The position numbers were made by a program, and so were the translations under genes. Shown in pieces: positions 62,645 to 64,000 of a stretch of DNA of 64,000 bases. The stretch is from CAWIMX01 sp963837345 (GTDB lineage Bacteria; Acidobacteriota; Vicinamibacteria; Vicinamibacterales; CAVVIG01). Numbering within the stretch: the first letter of the stretch is position 1; the number at the start of each line of letters is the position of its first letter. The notes under the pieces were generated by a model. That model ran no database searches, was not told where the DNA came from, and worked only from the letters and a program-made list of their open reading frames with translations. The stretch is taken from contig CAWIMX010000001.1 of the NCBI GenBank assembly GCA_963837345.1, forward strand, positions 1,364,001-1,428,000, in the 5' to 3' direction.

Positions 62645-63496
62645 TCAATCCGGCCTGCATTGCCCGGCGACACCGGGTATCGCGGTCAGGCGCCTTTCAG
62701 CCGGGCCCTGCCGAGTCTTTCCGAGCCGGGCACTTTCCCGGATCAGCCCGCGCATGACCCAGTCCTCCCACCGCTGCGCCAACCGATTGAGGAGACGGCC
62801 CCTGCCCGGCGAGCGCCACGAGCCGTCCATCAGATGAATTCCGAAATGGCCGAAGCGGTTCCAGCCGTTCACGTCGCACACATCGTCTGGAAACAGGACC
62901 GACACGCTCGCGCCAAGCGCGGAATCCTCGGCAAGCGTCCTGGACAGCAATCCCGGCCCAGTCGTGTTCAGGACGCGGAATTGATCGCGTGAAAGGCCCG
63001 GCATGCCTTTCATCATCGGCGCGACCCAGGCGGGCTCACGCTGCGCACGCACGCAGTTGTCGATCACTGCTCGCAGGAACGGGTGACCGGCAGAGGCCCC
63101 GAACGCATAGTTGCCGATCTGCCAGTCCATCCCGCGATCGCGCAAGAACCGGCTGAACGTCAATCCTTCGCATGGGAACACGCAGCCTTTGTCTCGCAGT
63201 GTCTCGATGCCCTCGGCCAGGAACACGTCCAGATCGAAGTAGAAGCCGCCGTATCTATACACCGCTAGATATCGGAAGAAGTCATACTTCTGAATGGGGA
63301 AGGCGAACGCGTTGAAGAGGTCCACATACTCGGGGAACTGCTCACGAACGAATGCGTCCACGCCGGGATTGTCGAAGTAGAGGTGCTCGAACCCCGGGTT
63401 CAGTAGCGTCAGGTTGGCGATCGCTGCCCGATGGGCGAGGGGCGGCGGCGCATGCCTGCCGGTCTGGATGATCCGCCTGGGGATCGTTGACCCCAT
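62645..63496 (-). CDS. Glycosyltransferase family 32-like (OCH1-type) protein
   Basis: A 283-residue protein beginning IPRRIIQTGRHAPPP from residue 5. The sugar-binding core is YDFFRYLAVYRYGGFYFDLDV, broken here as RYLAVYRYGG then FYFDLDV; the DLD is the DXD metal motif. NYAFGASAGHPFLRAVID follows. This pattern (IPK-IHQ-W start, YGG-Y-D-D core) is that of capsular polysaccharide and mannosyltransferase GT32 proteins. The C-terminal 60 residues are basic. It is just upstream of the tRNA. Confidence 0.8.
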   Translation of the reverse strand: MGSTIPRRIIQTGRHAPPPLAHRAAIANLTLLNPGFEHLYFDNPGVDAFVREQFPEYVDLFNAFAFPIQKYDFFRYLAVYRYGGFYFDLDVFLAEGIETLRDKGCVFPCEGLTFSRFLRDRGMDWQIGNYAFGASAGHPFLRAVIDNCVRAQREPAWVAPMMKGMPGLSRDQFRVLNTTGPGLLSRTLAEDSALGASVSVLFPDDVCDVNGWNRFGHFGIHLMDGSWRSPGRGRLLNRLAQRWEDWVMRGLIRESARLGKTRQGPAERRLTAIPGVAGQCRPD

Positions 63497-63636
63497 CGTC
63501 TTGTAGCTCGGATGTGCCGTGGGGCGCAGGATGGTCGGGCGTTGAGTCCGACCGTCTCGCGTGACGAAGGCTCTCTCGCGGGCGTGACGCGCGAACGGGA
63601 ACGGCGGGCGAGACGGGTTTGCCCCGACCCCTTAAA

Positions 63637-64000
63637 TTAGTTGACGACCCTCAGGTTTGTGGGTGTCGTCGGTGCTGATGGAATTGACGATCCCACCTGC
63701 AGGGGATGTGGATAGACGTACGGCACGTACCCGACCGTCCACGTGTTGGTCGCCGTGCACTTGAACAGCTCCCCGTCGGGGCCGGCGTGCCGGCTGTTCC
63801 ACTCGCCCTGGTCCGTCGCCCAGTATCCGACCCCAACGGTGCATGTCGCGGGCCGCTGGGCGAGCGTGCCTTCGCCGACGCCGGAGGTGCCGTTGAACGC
63901 TGATCGGTAAGTATAAAAGTCCCGGCTCTCGATGAGATGTTTGGTGTCCTGTCTCGCGCACCGCGCATCGTTGGCCTCGCAGTTCTTAGACACCGGAATC
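63637..64000 (-). CDS. C-terminal part of a secreted surface protein, 5' partial
   Basis: The reading frame is open to the right edge, so the start is outside the window. About 120 residues are visible: SRDFYTYRSAFNGTSGVGEG, LAQRPATCTVGVGYWATDQG, LFKCTATNTWTVGYVPYVYP and HPLQV near the end. This Cys-containing module ending in a YPHPLQ phrase is one I associate with the C-termini of right-handed beta-helix or pectate-lyase-like exported proteins. It is probably an extracellular glycan-binding or glycan-cleaving protein. Confidence 0.6.
   Translation of the reverse strand, partial: IPVSKNCEANDARCARQDTKHLIESRDFYTYRSAFNGTSGVGEGTLAQRPATCTVGVGYWATDQGEWNSRHAGPDGELFKCTATNTWTVGYVPYVYPHPLQVGSSIPSAPTTPTNLRVVN

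Overview
The window is a long exopolysaccharide and envelope locus from a high-GC Gram-negative bacterium. Two short exported proteins end in PEP-CTERM sorting tails, a PrsT-type TPR lipoprotein lies beside them, and there are very large secreted proteins with IPT/TIG, FG-GAP and PQQ-type propeller domains. With the clustered GT4/GT2 glycosyltransferases this suggests Acidobacteriota (Vicinamibacteria-like). No taxonomic marker gene is present, so this is an inference.

Layout. (1) 2-12628, plus strand: a tightly overlapping operon with an SIS isomerase, a transaldolase-like enzyme, a flippase, two O-antigen-ligase-type polymerases, four GT4/GT2 glycosyltransferases, two methyltransferases and a UDP-sugar epimerase. 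(2) 12743-18955: a large FG-GAP/cadherin-like secreted protein (minus) facing away from a PEGA protein and a TonB-C protein (plus). (3) 18960-26067: a UDP-sugar dehydrogenase, a receiver-less sigma54 activator, two PEP-CTERM proteins, a small membrane ORF and the PrsT-like lipoprotein. (4) 26529-31643, minus: YdcF-like, WbpD-like and WbpB-like proteins, a PIG-L deacetylase, a glucose-1-phosphate cytidylyltransferase and an epimerase, interrupted by a MITE-like palindrome. (5) 31900-37508, plus: an apiosidase-like lipoprotein, a C-methyltransferase, a 3,5-epimerase, a DUF4910 peptidase-fold protein and an SDR. (6) 37765-41778, minus: a lower-GC cassette with an ACP, a frameshifted FkbH-like HAD protein, an acyltransferase and a deacetylase-like protein. 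(7) 42569-52004, minus: a giant IPT-repeat gene broken by several single-base frameshifts. (8) 52314-63496, minus: a decayed Cys-rich gene, then GT2, flippase, GT2, SGNH, a decayed alpha/alpha-toroid gene, O-antigen ligase, FAD oxidoreductase, tRNA-Ser and a GT32 enzyme. (9) The C-terminus of a cell-surface protein runs off the right edge.

The most interesting signal is regulatory. Five genes scattered over 36 kb (the FG-GAP protein, both PEP-CTERM proteins, the PrsT-like protein and the giant IPT protein) each have a correctly spaced sigma54 -24/-12 element. Each also has a full or half copy of an 18-bp inverted repeat, GGCAGAC-N4-GTCTGCC, upstream of it. A receiver-less sigma54 activator is encoded among them. 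This looks like one regulon that co-ordinates sorted and secreted matrix proteins with polysaccharide synthesis.

Many genes here were recognised from motifs and remembered family patterns only; no database search was possible. Frameshifts may be real decay or consensus errors, and this cannot be decided from the sequence.
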